In this document: positions 51,101-61,744 of the stretch, in pieces
Layout of the letters: each line of letters begins with the position of its first letter
Position numbering within the stretch: the first letter of the stretch is position 1
Source of the DNA: Drosophila pseudoobscura
Lineage: Eukaryota > Arthropoda > Insecta > Diptera > Drosophilidae
Reading direction: 5' to 3'
NCBI RefSeq assembly: GCF_009870125.1
Contig: NC_046679.1
Location: 26,474,001 to 26,538,000 of the forward strand
DNA: 64,000 nt
Notes under the pieces: generated by a model
Database searches by the model: none
Told to the model about the DNA's origin: nothing
The model's input: only the letters and a program-made list of their open reading frames with translations
Position numbers and translations under genes: made by a program

Positions 51101-54100
51101 CACTGGAAATAAAGAAAAACAATAAGAATTCCGAGGAGATCTGCAGCTGACGGACTCACATTTATGGTATGTAGTCCTGGCTTCAGCATCGCCGTCAAAC
51201 GCACCAGCTGGGGCAGAAACAAAGGACGCACCTCCAGCTTCACAGCCCGGACCGTTGAAAGAAACATTTTGATGAGGCACTACGGGGCAAACACACAGTT
51301 CTTAATGATATACGATTTTCGAGTGGCATAATGACAGAATAACACACATTTAACGAGTCCTGTATGGTGATGAAATACTGCTGGCGACTCATCAGAGTGG
51401 CGGCCACAATCGGCAGCTCGATCTTTAGCTTGGCCAGCATTTTGGCCTCTCTGATCAGCAATGGTATTGTGGGGTGTAGATTGACAAACAATTTGTCCCC
51501 CTGCAGGCAAAGTAGTGGCTGCAGGAGGCAGGCATCGGCAACGCTGACGTCTTGATCCAGCCATATGGAGACAATTTCGTCCTCGTATTCCTGGAGCACT
51601 CCCAAGACGTTGTGGAATCGCATATCCAAGTCCTTAGCCATGGGCAGGGTACTCAGCACCGCATGATCCATCACCGCATCTATGAGCTCTGTTAGATGTA
51701 GACTCAATGCCCGACACCAATGGATGCGTCCGGCAATGGGCGGGAAGTTTCTCGCCAGCGGGGGATCGTCTCGTTGCTTGCGAAAAGTTTTCAGTATGCG
51801 ATCCACCTCCTTGTCAACGTAACGCAATATCCGTGTGTATTTCTCATCCATCTTGGTCAGGGGAATTTTCTCGCTAACTTTTTCGAAACGCACTAAAAAC
51901 CGTATGCACTGCGGCGTCTCCCAGACCGTGTCGAAGTCCTTTTCAATCAGCGTGGCTATGGTATCCTTTAGGGAGTTGGTTTTGTTTATAAACCTCTCAA
52001 AATCGTCATTGAAGTTGGAGTTTCGATGATCTAGGTAGTCATATTTCTTCGAAATAACCTCCTTTTTGGCCTCTTCGAAATGATTAGAGGCATCCTCCAG
52101 GGCCTCCCCCAACAGAAGGCCCTCCAGGCGACGCTCGAACAAATGGTTGTAGTCATCAATCAGGTTGAACATGTTTATAATTTTCGAAAGGCGCTCGCAG
52201 AATGTATCGAATTTTCCTGAAATTATCAAGCATTACTATAGATTGTATAAAAAACTTTTAGATTCATATCGTTACCAAAGACAAAGTTCTCGGAGAACCC
52301 AAATGGTGTCTGATTGGGCAGAAACGGCTGCTCGCGCACGGTGTAGTACGTCTCGTGGTAAATGTGGTTCAGTTTAATGCAGTTGCTGAGTTTTGTTCGA
52401 ATTAAGCTGCGATCCTGGGACCAAATAGTCTCCTTGCAACGACAAGTGATGTAGGACTTGCAGGTCTCGATCATTTGGTTTGTTATCTAGAAGGAGAATT
52501 AATTGTTTAATAGATATTTACTATAAAGTACCTAAAAGAAAAACAAAAGTTAAGGGTAAAATGAAGTTAAATTCTTTATCGTACACTGACAATGAACTTC
52601 TTAAACAGCACCCTAGCACCATCGACGTCAAAGAGGTCTTCGACTTGTTAATTCCACGGCACTTACCTCAGCTTGGTGGGAAATTTCAAGGTGAGTCAGA
52701 CAAGAAGGCTTTAGTCATGCTTCAAAGAGCTTTTATGTGGTCAGACCACGAGCAAAAAGTGGAGGTCAGAACATGGCAAGAAAATGTTTGACTGGGATTT
52801 AGCGAATTGGAAATAGAATATATTTCCAGCAGATATTTGTTCGAATGTCCTGCTTGTTTCAGCTAACATTTTCGTTGGAAAACCTGGTAAATGTATTGAG
52901 ATATATTATTTTTGTAGCAACATTTGCACTCACTTTAACCATCAGTGCTGATGTTCGTTCTGATGTATTGTAGAACTGGGATACACTGTAAATCAGTCGC
53001 ACCGTTTGCAGTAGACTTAAGATGGACTCCTTCATGCTTACAGGGTCGTCCAGGTACAGCGAGTGACAGCACGTTTCCATGGCTTGTATAAACTTGGAAT
53101 TGTCCCGCGCCTCATTATAGCAAAAGGTTATTTTACGATCGGTTTCCTTCCATTGCCTTATAATGCGGGAGCCCGCCAAAAAAAGACAATGCAGAGTAAA
53201 CTGCACTTCTTTGTCTTGCAAATGGGCAAGAAGCTGTGAGAACTGCGCGCCACGTTTCTTCCAGTACTCCAGTTCGTCCTGTGGACCACTGTGATCGTTC
53301 TCCTTGCGGAGCTGTTCGCTTTCGCCAAGGATTTTCAATATCCCCTTTGTCCAGTTATTGACACGTTCCTCGAGCTGTGTGCAAAACTCTTGGTTCTTGG
53401 ACATGTCTTTGACCTCATCCACCAAATCGATTTTCTCAAACATATCGCAGCCATCGGCAAATACGTTGTGATGATCGCACACCTGCTCGCAGACGCGCAA
53501 CGCACTGCAGAATGATCGCAGTCCTGGAAGGAGCTGCCCTTTGATAAGACCGCAGCTGACGTCCTCCTCATCGCCTTCCAAACTGGGAAAGGCCAGGGCC
53601 TGCATGAATACAAACTCAACGATTCGCTCAATGGAAGTGACCAGGCCAATGTTCTTGGCATCGATTACACCACAGTACCTGTGATGAATAATCAAGGATC
53701 ACGTAAGAACCAAATATAAGTGTTTAAAAAGACTTACAAATCCTTTTGGAATCCCTCTTCCGGAAGCTGCTTGGACGTATTCACTCGAAAGATATAAATA
53801 CAAACACCTGTAAAGGCGCAGGTCCAACCATCCGTCAGGAATAACTTCTTTTGCTTTGGCGGAGGCATACCACTCGGAGAGGCGCCACCTGATGAAGTAA
53901 CAGAGAGGTAAGTGTGGCTCATTCGATAGACAGCAATATACAGAGATGTAAATTGTAATTTTATAGTATTATTTAATCTTATAGTTAAGACCTTGCGGCG
54001 TCTTAGAACTGCTAGATGCAATGCCACTTCGTGACGGTCCCGGCTTATTTGCGTCTGGAGTCGGTGTAGGCTCCGGTTCATCCACTTCCTGATAAAACCA

Positions 54101-54382
54101 GAGCAGCTTGTTTTTCATATTCGGCAAAAATAGCTGATTGATTTCATCGAGCTACAAAAGGAAGTATTAAAGATATAGGAATCTCTCAATGTATAGTATA
54201 AATATAGGAAATATAGAAACTACCATATCCCCTTCGAATATGTAATCCATGAGCTGATGTCTGGGCAACTGAGTGGCGTCGATCAACAACTGGAAGGTGA
54301 ACTCCAGTCGGGGATCCATCTCCCCACGGCGGGCCTTGCGTTCGCATTCTTCGCGTCGGCGCTGTGCTTCGTCCGGGTCCAT
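33157..54382 (-). CDS. CG9492: Axonemal outer-arm dynein heavy chain, DNAH5/8 type
   Basis: I reconstruct 33 exons with every junction in phase, giving 4721 residues: 54224-54382, 53992-54151, 53738-53888, 52934-53678, 52276-52486, 51348-52216, 51160-51279, 50946-51102, 50803-50857, 50452-50585, 50189-50394, 49317-50130, 48556-48755, 46621-48495, 46351-46523, 45489-45644, 45224-45434, 43261-43647, 42604-43189, 42306-42539, 42137-42208, 39110-41787, 38800-39048, 36995-38732, 36776-36928, 36418-36710, 35855-36347, 35289-35478, 35072-35228, 33813-33908, 33668-33724, 33470-33602, 33157-33410. P-loops: AAA1 GPAGTGKT (2029), AAA2 GPSGAGKT (2311), AAA3 GEQGTGKT (2688), AAA4 GVGGSGKQ (3052). A coiled-coil stalk with microtubule-binding tip follows, then AAA5/6, ending [13 protein letters not shown]. 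The tail (CAFTGVC, YWKKR) matches DNAH5, so the motor powers sensory cilia or sperm. Symbol is from memory. Confidence 0.93.
34046..34636 (-). CDS. Unrecognised intronless gene nested in a dynein intron
   Basis: A 196-residue frame starts [15 protein letters not shown], on the same strand as the dynein gene and wholly inside its intron 33909-35071. There is no signal peptide or membrane segment; the protein is hydrophilic. It has a Ser/Asp-rich patch ([12 protein letters not shown]) and a Glu/Phe/Lys-rich C-terminal half ([29 protein letters not shown]). Codon usage and lack of repeats look like real coding sequence. The surrounding dynein exons splice in phase without it, so it is not a dynein exon. 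I recognise no family. A nested intronless gene of this kind is often a testis-expressed or retroposed gene. Confidence 0.65.
   Translation of the reverse strand: MPFANTSNPTKTMKKIITSGTNDNRNIFLSKTTEFDKQNVDETTNVPLGQRQYGFIKANKASTPFPSTHTLDPNLLDNKLKRIQYKAKQSLRDTAFDSDTSSAESDTVEKQLQYNATDSLAAKEMPFELKRKLFDEAEFTVTRGQKLSDLHHPEIDVSNIQKSFNYEAKKLSYKEMEAFCRHMNFKITKGFDAALH
43889..43978. repeat. GGAGGCCTGGAGGACT minisatellite in a dynein intron
   Basis: About eight degenerate units of TGGAGGCC/TGGAGGAC(T) occur head to tail inside the 1.6-kb intron 43648-45223. The rest of that intron shows no gene. Confidence 0.8.
45916..46149 (-). CDS. Weak candidate small ORF in a dynein intron
   Basis: An ATG at 46147-46149 opens a 77-residue frame ([17 protein letters not shown]) inside the intron between dynein exons 15 and 16, on the dynein strand. 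It has three cysteines near the start and a Trp-rich middle. The opposite strand is also open over much of the same stretch, so chance is a serious alternative. No family recognised. Confidence 0.2.
   Translation of the reverse strand: MEHTLECRACRSTLNYTLVSFFYVNHWQKNNCWQQFKAVDGWKLQEIFFNETQRESESKRNFNNRRAVDMLVKINFT
52561..52791 (+). CDS. Candidate small gene nested in a dynein intron
   Basis: ATG at 52561 begins a 76-residue frame ([20 protein letters not shown]) on the strand opposite the dynein, inside intron 52487-52933. The composition looks coding: mixed charged and hydrophobic residues, no repeats, helix-like segments ([32 protein letters not shown]). CAAG/GTGAGT at about 52690 resembles a splice donor, so the true product could differ. 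Not recognised. Confidence 0.35.
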   Translation: MKLNSLSYTDNELLKQHPSTIDVKEVFDLLIPRHLPQLGGKFQGESDKKALVMLQRAFMWSDHEQKVEVRTWQENV

Positions 54383-54399
54383 GTTTCAACGTTATCACG

Positions 54400-55129
54400 T
54401 ATCACATACGCACGCGTATTATATATTATTTTTTGTTGTTTTATTTTGTTTTTTAACACGTGTAGGACCGTTGGGGTTCCAGAAAATAATATTTTGGATC
54501 AAAAGTTTGCATGTGCGGTAGGATTTTGTATTTATATTTTTGTCAAAAATCGAACATTGATTTTAAATTTTAAATCAATTCATTGTTTGTTTTTTTCAAA
54601 ATTCAAAAACGGGAGAGACCAAAAATATGTTAGTTTCAAAAAACAATTTCGTTTTACACTACAAATGCGTGTTGCAGCAAATTCTGGATTGCAAATTGTT
54701 TTATAACTAAATCTATATTCAAAAACTCTAACTACGTTTTACATAAAAACAGATAATTCATAAAATCAAAGTCATTTCTGCATACATACAAAAGTGTGTG
54801 TTTCAAAAATATATTTTCCTAAGAGTTTTTGTATTTTGCATTTATGTAAGTGGGGATTGGGAGGTTGTTACTCAGCTAAAACGAATAAAAGATATGTGTA
54901 TTAGTTGTAATTAACTGTCCTATTAGGCGTTAGACAACAAATACATAGGCATTTACATTCGCTGTACGAAATACGTAGGTGTTTGCGATTACGTAATCAG
55001 TCAAAGGGCAACAAGGAAAGGATCTAAAGACATTACATTTTACTGTTAACAAGCAATGTTTACACTTGCATTACACCTAATACGGTTAATTTTAGTATTG
55101 AATCTAATTTGGTTTCGAAATTTTGGCAC
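54400..55129. other. Upstream of the dynein gene, nothing recognised
   Basis: AT-rich sequence just upstream of the dynein start codon; its first exon and promoter should lie here, but no TATA, motif 1 or DRE is evident. Confidence 0.4.
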
Positions 55130-55251
55130 CTGCAAAATATCTCCCTGGTCCTCTTCTTCCTCTTCTTCATCACTGCTGGCCCCTTCGCCACGCATTGCCA
55201 GCACATGTTCAATCAGCTTTTTTTTCTGCACGAACATTTTGTCCAACAATT
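55130..55251 (-). other. Possible coding exon upstream of the dynein gene
   Basis: A minus-strand segment bounded by TTTGTGTAG and CAG/GTGCCA reads ELLDKMFVQKKKLIEHVLAM followed by a run of acidic residues. The internal ATG is at 55235-55237. From that ATG to the donor is 36 codons, ending in phase 0. That phase would allow splicing to dynein exon 2 (53992-54151), so an alternative dynein first exon is one reading; an independent small gene is another. The donor is weak. Confidence 0.3.
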
Positions 55252-55599
55252 CTACACAAAAAGCAAATTCACCATAAAGTAAGGCACCCAAATGTGCAAC
55301 CTTTATCAATTATCATAATAGATTTACTAGATTTTCAATCGCTGTCTGTTTTTCTACACTGCGAAAGTTTACGTCACATCAGGAATTGAACAAACAACTG
55401 AAAATACGCGCCATGTTGCCCAGCAACTGATCAGTGTTGTAAGGCACACCAAGTGAACCAATCGGAACTAGTCCGTCGTATCGGTTCACTGTTTTAGCTG
55501 TTTTCAGCTTGCAGAAAACGAAAAAATAAAAAACATTTTTATAGCCTATTAAAAGCGTAACTAAAGGTTTTCACAATTTTGTATTAACAATTAATAATA

Positions 55600-57133
55600 A
55601 TAATAATAATTTACCTCAGGTAGTTGAACTATTTAAACAGAGGGGGCTTAGGTGGGCCAAGTTCTGTTTTTCATCATTGTAGACGCTATGTTGTTGTTGC
55701 AAAGCAATCAAAGTCAAGTATTCAAAATAAACCAGTCAAGTAGAAAAAAAATGTATTAATCGTATTAATTATGTGGGCATAGATAAAGGCCCGGTTGACA
55801 ACATTTAAATCCTTGTCGCTCACATTCAAAAAAGTTCGATTTGGCGCGCACCACTCGGTATATTTTGTATATTCTGAGGGTCATACTGCAGAAATACTGG
55901 TTTTCGCCGCGCTCCCATGGTATTTTTGTCCATTTTCTTCAATCTATTAATTTAATTTTCAATTTTATATAGAAATCCAATAAATGCAAGTATTTTGAAT
56001 AGACCAATCATGTATAAAATTGATTCATCAATCGTACAAAATTGAGTGGGCATGGCTAAATATTCCATATAGATAGTATTATTCAACGGAACAAAGAATA
56101 TGAGAAAATTTGAATTCGCCGCAGTTCGCCGCATTTCGCCCCAATTCGCTTTAGCAACAATGAGTCTCATTCCATACACAAATGTTGCGCATTCCATACA
56201 CAAAAGTTGCGGCAACATTTACTTGAAAACCGTTTTTTGGTCAAAATAAAATACATTAAGGTGATTAAAAGAAGCAATCTTGTAGAAAATACATTTATCT
56301 ATGGGATAAAGTTAAGAGGGCAAATCGATATAGCTTGAAATATAGGCAATACCCGATTCGCCGCAGTTTCGCTATTGCAACAATGAGTCCCATTCCATAC
56401 ACAAATGTTGCTAACTCCATGCACAAATGTTGCTAATTCCTTGCACACATACCCTGGGGGAAATGGATGTTATAGAATTGTGAATACGTTTGTCTTCCAA
56501 GGCTCAGTAGGTATCAGGATCGAGATAAATATACAAAAGATACTAATAATGTACTTTAATATGTCTAAGGAATATCAATTTGAGAAAAGGTCTTAATAAA
56601 TCACGTTTCATCATCATATAAAATTAACAAAATAGGGTATACAAAGGCCTACACGCAACATAGTGACTCTTTTTTTGTTGGACTTTTTCGTTTAACCCTT
56701 TTTTTACAATAAATACAATAAAAGCAAGGACTAAAAACTATCCAATCTTGTAGAAAATTTATTCATCAATGGGATAAAATTATGTGGGCATTGCTGAGAG
56801 ATTTAGTTTGCCAGCATTATTCAATGGAATATTAAAATTGAGCAATATGAACGAATTTCCCTTTTCGTTTGTTTTGATTGACCTATTTCGCTACTTGTTT
56901 TTTATTTGACTTATTTCGCTAAAACCTCTTTTTACGCAAAATCCAATAAATGCAAGTATTTAAAATAAGCCAGTCAAGTAGAAAATTGATTTATTAATCG
57001 GATAAAATTATGTGGGCATGGCTAAATGTTCTATTTAGCTGGTAATATTCAACGGAACAAAGAATATGAGGAATATGGTTTCCAATCCTGACGGAGAACG
57101 ATTAACGATTACAAGCCAAGGGGGTATTTCAAT
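55600..57133. repeat. Cluster of dispersed AT-rich repeat copies
   Basis: At least four copies or fragments follow one another (about 55607-55790, 55970-56110, 56690-56860, 56930-57133), with shorter pieces between. All share AA[GC]CCAGTCAAGTAGAAAA or a variant, TTATTAATCGGATAAAATTA, GTGGGCATGGCTAAAT and TATTCAACGGAAC. Some carry ACCTCAGGTAGTTGAACT and a GTGGGCCAAGTTC block. The last copy runs to GGGGGTATTTCAAT, 60 bp before the Nup93-2 ATG. Confidence 0.8.
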
Positions 57134-57192
57134 CCGCGGTCTCTAAACGCGGCAATTTTTTTTTAATTTGTTTACATTTATTGTCACTCAAA

Positions 57193-59776
57193 ATGGATTT
57201 AAATACGTTGCTGCAGCGCGCCCAGAACCTGACAAACGAGGCCAAAGCCGAGTACGAGATGCCTCAGGTGGAGCGTACGCTCCAACAGGTGTTGCAGGCC
57301 ACCACGGACCTACACTCGCGCGTCACTCAGTCCAGCAACAAAGATATACAAGCGTAAGTAAATAAAGCAATTGTGCGATTTCCCAGGCTGATCATGTTTC
57401 TGCGACAGGCATATACTGCTCGGTTCCAAGGGCATAGATCTTCCCAAGCTTACCCAAAAGCTGGAGGCGCTCAATGCACGAAAAACCTTCGAACCGGTCG
57501 ATGTGGTTGGGGCTGACACGGATGTGTGTACGTTCCTGAAAAACGAGCGCGAGAACGCCATACTTTCAGTGATTGAGGATACCAATAAAAACGTGAGTAC
57601 ATGGGTTTGCTGCTCCTCCGACATTCAGTAGAATGGCCTTCTCCTTCTTAAACAGATCAGTGAAACGGTGAGCAAACAGAAGTGGGTGAACCTGAACAGC
57701 ACTTGGAATGAGGAGAAAAGCCGGTTGCTGGACGCCCTGATTGGACCCTCGCAGAACTTTATCGATCTGCAGCGTCTGCCAGAGCACATTACCCTCGATC
57801 CCAATTTGCCGATAAGCAGATGCCTCAGCCCGATGGAGCTTATCTACGCCCAGGAGCTGCGCCACTATAACGAACTGCTGCTGAAGGGCGCCCACCGACC
57901 AAATCTTGTGCAGAAGTTCGCCGTGTTGACCAGCAGCTTTGGCGATGATCGGCTGACGGACATGTGGTCAACGGTGGCCGCCGTGACGCAGGTGAACGAG
58001 CCCGTCCACAGCGATCCCATCAAAGCTCGCCAGCAGCGGCCAGAGTTTGTTATTAACGCCAAATCGTGTCTCGAGAGGCACTACAAGATCTACATGTGCA
58101 CCCTGGTGGGGGCTGCCCACTCCAGCAATTGCTATCAACTGGTACGCGCCTATGTGACCAATCGATTCAGCGCTCAGCAGGCAATCGGCCTGGTGGACAC
58201 GTTGGACGACAAGCCACTGTGGCCCATGGTCTACTATTCCCTGCGCTGTGGAGCAGCAGAGGCGGCTGTGGAATTCCTGCACGAGGCCGGACCCAGTTAC
58301 GAAGACTTTGCCCAGGTCATCGCCGATCGCAGCGCGGGCGCCGTGAATTCGAGGACAGAGACACAGCTGAAGCTGCAGTACGCCAACAAGATTAAGAACT
58401 CCACCGATGCATATAAGAAGGCAGTGTACTGCTTAATCCTGGGCTGCGACCCCAACGAGTTGCACGGCGAGGTGGCCAAGACTATCGACGACTATTTATG
58501 GATCAAGCTGGCTATGCTCCGTCCCGGGGATGCCGCCGGCTATGGTAGGCTCCAGTCGGAGATCCTCGAGAAGTATGGAGAAAAGCATTTCCATGCCAGC
58601 AACCAGACTGACGTCTATTTTAAAGCCCTGGTTCTTGTCGGCCTTTTTGAAGCCTCGATTGAGCTACTGGCCCGCAATGGTCAATCCGTTCATGCCGTCC
58701 ACATGGCCATTGCCCTGCACGAGCTGGGGATGCTGGGCGGAGCCCGCAGTGTCTCGCAACCGTTGCTGTCCATCGACATCGCCGACCCTCAGCCGCTGCG
58801 CCGCCTCAATCTGACGAGATTGGTCCGGCTGTACGCGCAGCGCTTCGAGCGCACGGATACGACGGAGGCTCTTAACTACTACTTCACCCTACGTTGCTTG
58901 CGAGATCCGAAGGGCCGGAACATGTTCCTCACCTGCGTCTGTGATCTGGTGGTAGGCAGCGGGGCGCTGGATACCAGCATTTTCGACTTGATATTCGGCC
59001 AGCGGATGACTGATGCCGACGAAGAGGTTCCAGGGTGAGTCTGAGTGTATTTCTCCGTGTCCCCCCACCAGCATACCATCACTTTCTTTAGTTCCTTTCT
59101 CAGAGGAATATTCCGTCAATTTGATTGTCCGGAGTTCGACACGAACACCACGGCCTCGCTGATCGCAGAAGAGCTGGTTGCCCGAGGCAGCTTCGAAATG
59201 GCCGTGCGGCTTTACGAGTTGGCTGGCAACTACAACCTCGCCCTGAAGCACTTCAACATTCTTCTGGCACAGGTCGTGCAGTTGTCGCCGCAGGAGGGAT
59301 CACAGCGGGCCCGTCTTCGAGACGAGGCTAATCGATTTAGCAGACTCTTGGCAGCGCTCCGTATAGATGTCGAGCCCAAAATAAGGGGCAGCTTTGCACT
59401 GCTGCAGCTGCTCCTCGTTTTCTTTGACCTCCATCATGAGGGGAAGCTGGTCCAAGCTCTAGAACAGCTGCAGCGCACGAAGCTGATGCCAAATACCACG
59501 GATGATGTGGAGGGCTGTTTGACCACCATCAAGAAACTCAGCGGAGAGGTCATCAAGGTGATCCCCGACGTGATGGTGGCTGCCATGGACATCACACTCA
59601 CCCAGTACAACCAGTTGATGCCGTCGGGCACCTGTAGCTCGAATCAGCTGCAGTTGCAGCTCGAAAAGTTGCGAGTGCGGGCCAAAGCCTTGTCCAACCT
59701 CGCCGCCAGCATGCCTTTCCGCATGCCCTACGAAACCAACAAACGTCTGATGCAGCTGGAGCTGATGATGCACTAG
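57193..59776 (+). CDS. Nup93-2: Nucleoporin Nup93
   Basis: Four exons (57193-57353, 57409-57592, 57656-59034, 59092-59776) join in phase to 802 residues, close to the roughly 820 of animal NUP93. The N-terminus MDLNTLLQRAQNLTNEAKAE is the start of the coiled-coil that contacts Nup62-complex partners. The rest is the Nic96/NUP93 alpha-helical scaffold; recognisable pieces are QKWVNLNSTW, RAYVTNRF and the C-terminal MPYETNKRLMQLE. It is a linker nucleoporin of the nuclear-pore inner ring. Flies have two copies; I assign this to Nup93-2 by neighbourhood, so the paralogue call is less certain than the family. AATAAA begins one base after the stop codon. Confidence 0.9.
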
Positions 59777-59782
59777 AATAAA
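59777..59782 (+). terminator. Nup93-2: Nup93-2 polyadenylation signal abutting the stop codon
   Basis: The TAG stop at 59774-59776 is followed at once by AATAAA, so the 3'UTR can be only a few tens of bases. Confidence 0.7.
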
Positions 59783-59817
59783 AGTATGCTAACCTCTACA
59801 GGAGATCAGATATGTAC

Positions 59818-59827
59818 TTTATTTATT
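59818..59827 (-). terminator. Double-THAP gene polyadenylation signals containing the stop codon
   Basis: On the minus strand AATAAATAAA spans 59827-59818; its first TAA is the stop codon at 59823-59825. Confidence 0.7.
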
Positions 59828-60645
59828 TCATCAGCATGAAAATGTACTCCTCCTCTTCGGTGTCCGCGTGATCTTCAAGTCTCTGCTCAAGTTCCTGTAT
59901 TCTAAGAAGAGCAGCAGCCAGCTGTTGTTGCAAGTTAACGCTGATGTCTTTGGTTCCTTGGCAGGATGGACACGAGTCAGCGCCATCAGTACCTTTCGAA
60001 TTGTCCTCGTCGATTCCCTCATCTTCAGCCTTGTTCCTGAGAGGGAGATCCAAGGGATCTTCAGTGTCAGTGCCAAGATTCAGTTCAGGTAAGGCTTGCT
60101 TTGGCAACTTGCTGTTTTTGTTGGGCAGCAGACTCGGACGAAAGTGTCTGGAGCATATGAAGGGCCACTTTAGTCCGTCTTTAAGCCTGCACAGCTTCAT
60201 CCACTCTGTTCGCAACTGCGGCTCTGTGGGAAAACAGTGCAATCTATCGGGCGGCGATCGTGTCGTGCAATCCCCAATGCAGCACTTTCGCACCAACTTT
60301 TTCTTCTTTGCGGCGCCATGGTGCAGTCCGTCTGTCTTGCCTGAAAATGAAAGGATCGTCAGAGTATATCTCCTTTAGCTACTACTAATAGTGACCTGAC
60401 CTACCCACAAAGAGCGTTGGTACTGCCCAGGCGAACAATTTGGACTTGCCGAAACAGTGCGGCTCAAAGTGTCGCCGGCACACCCGTCGATTCGAGAGTT
60501 TTGCGTCCTTTGGCATGCAGAGATTCTCCATCCACTTCAGCCTGACGCTCGGCTTTGAAGGAAACTTGAACATAGAGCTGCTGTCTTGCATGCCACTCTC
60601 GTGACATTCGGAAACCGTGCAACGAAGACGTTCATATTTAATCAT
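59823..60645 (-). CDS. Protein with two THAP zinc-finger domains
   Basis: Exons 60405-60645 and 59823-60340 join in phase (G plus GC) over a 64-bp intron to 252 residues. THAP domain 1 (about 1-80) has RCTVSEC, the Trp of LKWMENL, CRRHF and AVPTLF. THAP domain 2 (about 95-170) has KCCIGDC, EWMKLC, CSRHF and LPKQALPELNL. Both keep the C2CH zinc ligands and the family's Trp and Pro. A Lys-rich linker (AAKKKK) joins them. The C-terminus holds a CPSC motif and a leucine-rich coiled coil (LQQQLAAALLRIQELEQRL). THAP domains are sequence-specific DNA-binding modules shared with P-element transposase, so a chromatin role is likely; targets are unknown. Separate genes are unlikely because the second domain lacks its own ATG near its start. 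Confidence 0.85.
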
Positions 60646-60899
60646 TTTTTTGTTTGTTTTTTTTTTGTTTATGTGACCTTGAAGTGAAATGGAGAAAGCA
60701 ACAAGTGTTGTAAGCCGTTTCTAAGCTTGTCTTTAAATTTGGTCCTTTTCCATGCACTCCATTTTATATAATAGCTGGAAACTCGATTGGAAGTGCTACG
60801 ACAAGTGCTATTTGGGCAGCATTCAATGCATTAAGCGTCTAGGACCATTAAATATTTATTTCAAATTGTTTTTTGTTCAACCGAAATTTATCCATTTTT

Positions 60900-61297
60900 C
60901 GCCCGAAGTAATGAAAGTTGAATAATTTTAGACCAGTTCAGGTGAAAGATATCGTGGTTGTCTTTAAGTTCAGCGGAAAGATGAATTATTTACAATCAGT
61001 AATATTTTCCGCCATTCACCTGAAGTTTTTAAAATGTTTAAAAATAGGGGGTTACGTGGGTTAAGTTCGATATACGATATATAATGGTATATTTTGTCAA
61101 TTTCATCAATCTATTAATTTTCATTTTCAAGTTATATAGAAATGAAATAAAAGCAAGGATTAAAAACTAACCAATTGTGTAGAAAATTGATTCATTAATC
61201 GGTTAAAATTAGGTGGGCATGGCTAAATATTCTATATAGATAGTAATATTCAACGGAATATCAAAAACGAGGAATATGTATAGCACGACTTCAGTTC
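60900..61297 (+). repeat. Dispersed AT-rich repeat copies upstream of glo
   Basis: 60919-61075 matches 6608-6770 (CAGTTCAGGTGAAA, AAGTTCAG-GGAAAGATG, ATTTACAATC, GCCATT-ACCT). 61140-61297 matches the rightward-reading copies near 56930 and, on the opposite strand, 16861-16980. The copy leads without a break into the glo promoter motifs. Confidence 0.75.
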
Positions 61298-61382
61298 GTC
61301 AGTATATTTACGGTATATTTTGACAATGCGACGGTATATTTGCGAGTGTCAGACCGTATTCGATAAAACAACGGCCACACTG
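61298..61382 (+). promoter_or_regulatory. glo: glo core promoter: three motif 6 sites plus motif 1
   Basis: GTCAGTATATTT at 61298-61309 is an exact Ohler motif 6. ACGGTATATTTT (61310-61321) and GACGGTATATTT (61331-61342) are close variants. CGGCCACACTG at 61372-61382 is motif 1 with one mismatch. A 5'UTR exon then ends at AAAAAG/GTAAAC (61484/61485), and the acceptor TTTGTAG at 61722 opens the coding exon, so the promoter assignment fits the gene. Confidence 0.65.
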
Positions 61383-61744
61383 ACGGACGCGTGCTCACCT
61401 TTTTGCCGAAAAATAAATATTGAAAAGTGTTATTAAAGTAATATAAAGAGGGAATAAACTATTCTTAAAGTGCAACACAAAAAGGTAAACTGATTAGGCA
61501 ACTTTGAGTTGCATTTTTGGGGCATACGAATCGCGTGTATGTACATATTTGGCAAAGATACCATGCGCAAGAGGGTGCCTGCAAATCAAAATGGCGTACG
61601 CGGTGCAAAAAAAAAGCAGCTAGCGTCACAAGCAATAAAGTCGCCGGCTGGAAAAACGCATTTCCATTGTTTTATATTTGTCCATTGTTTTTGGTTGTAC
61701 TAAAAAGTTGACTTATTTGTAGTTTGCAAACAATTGACACTAAA

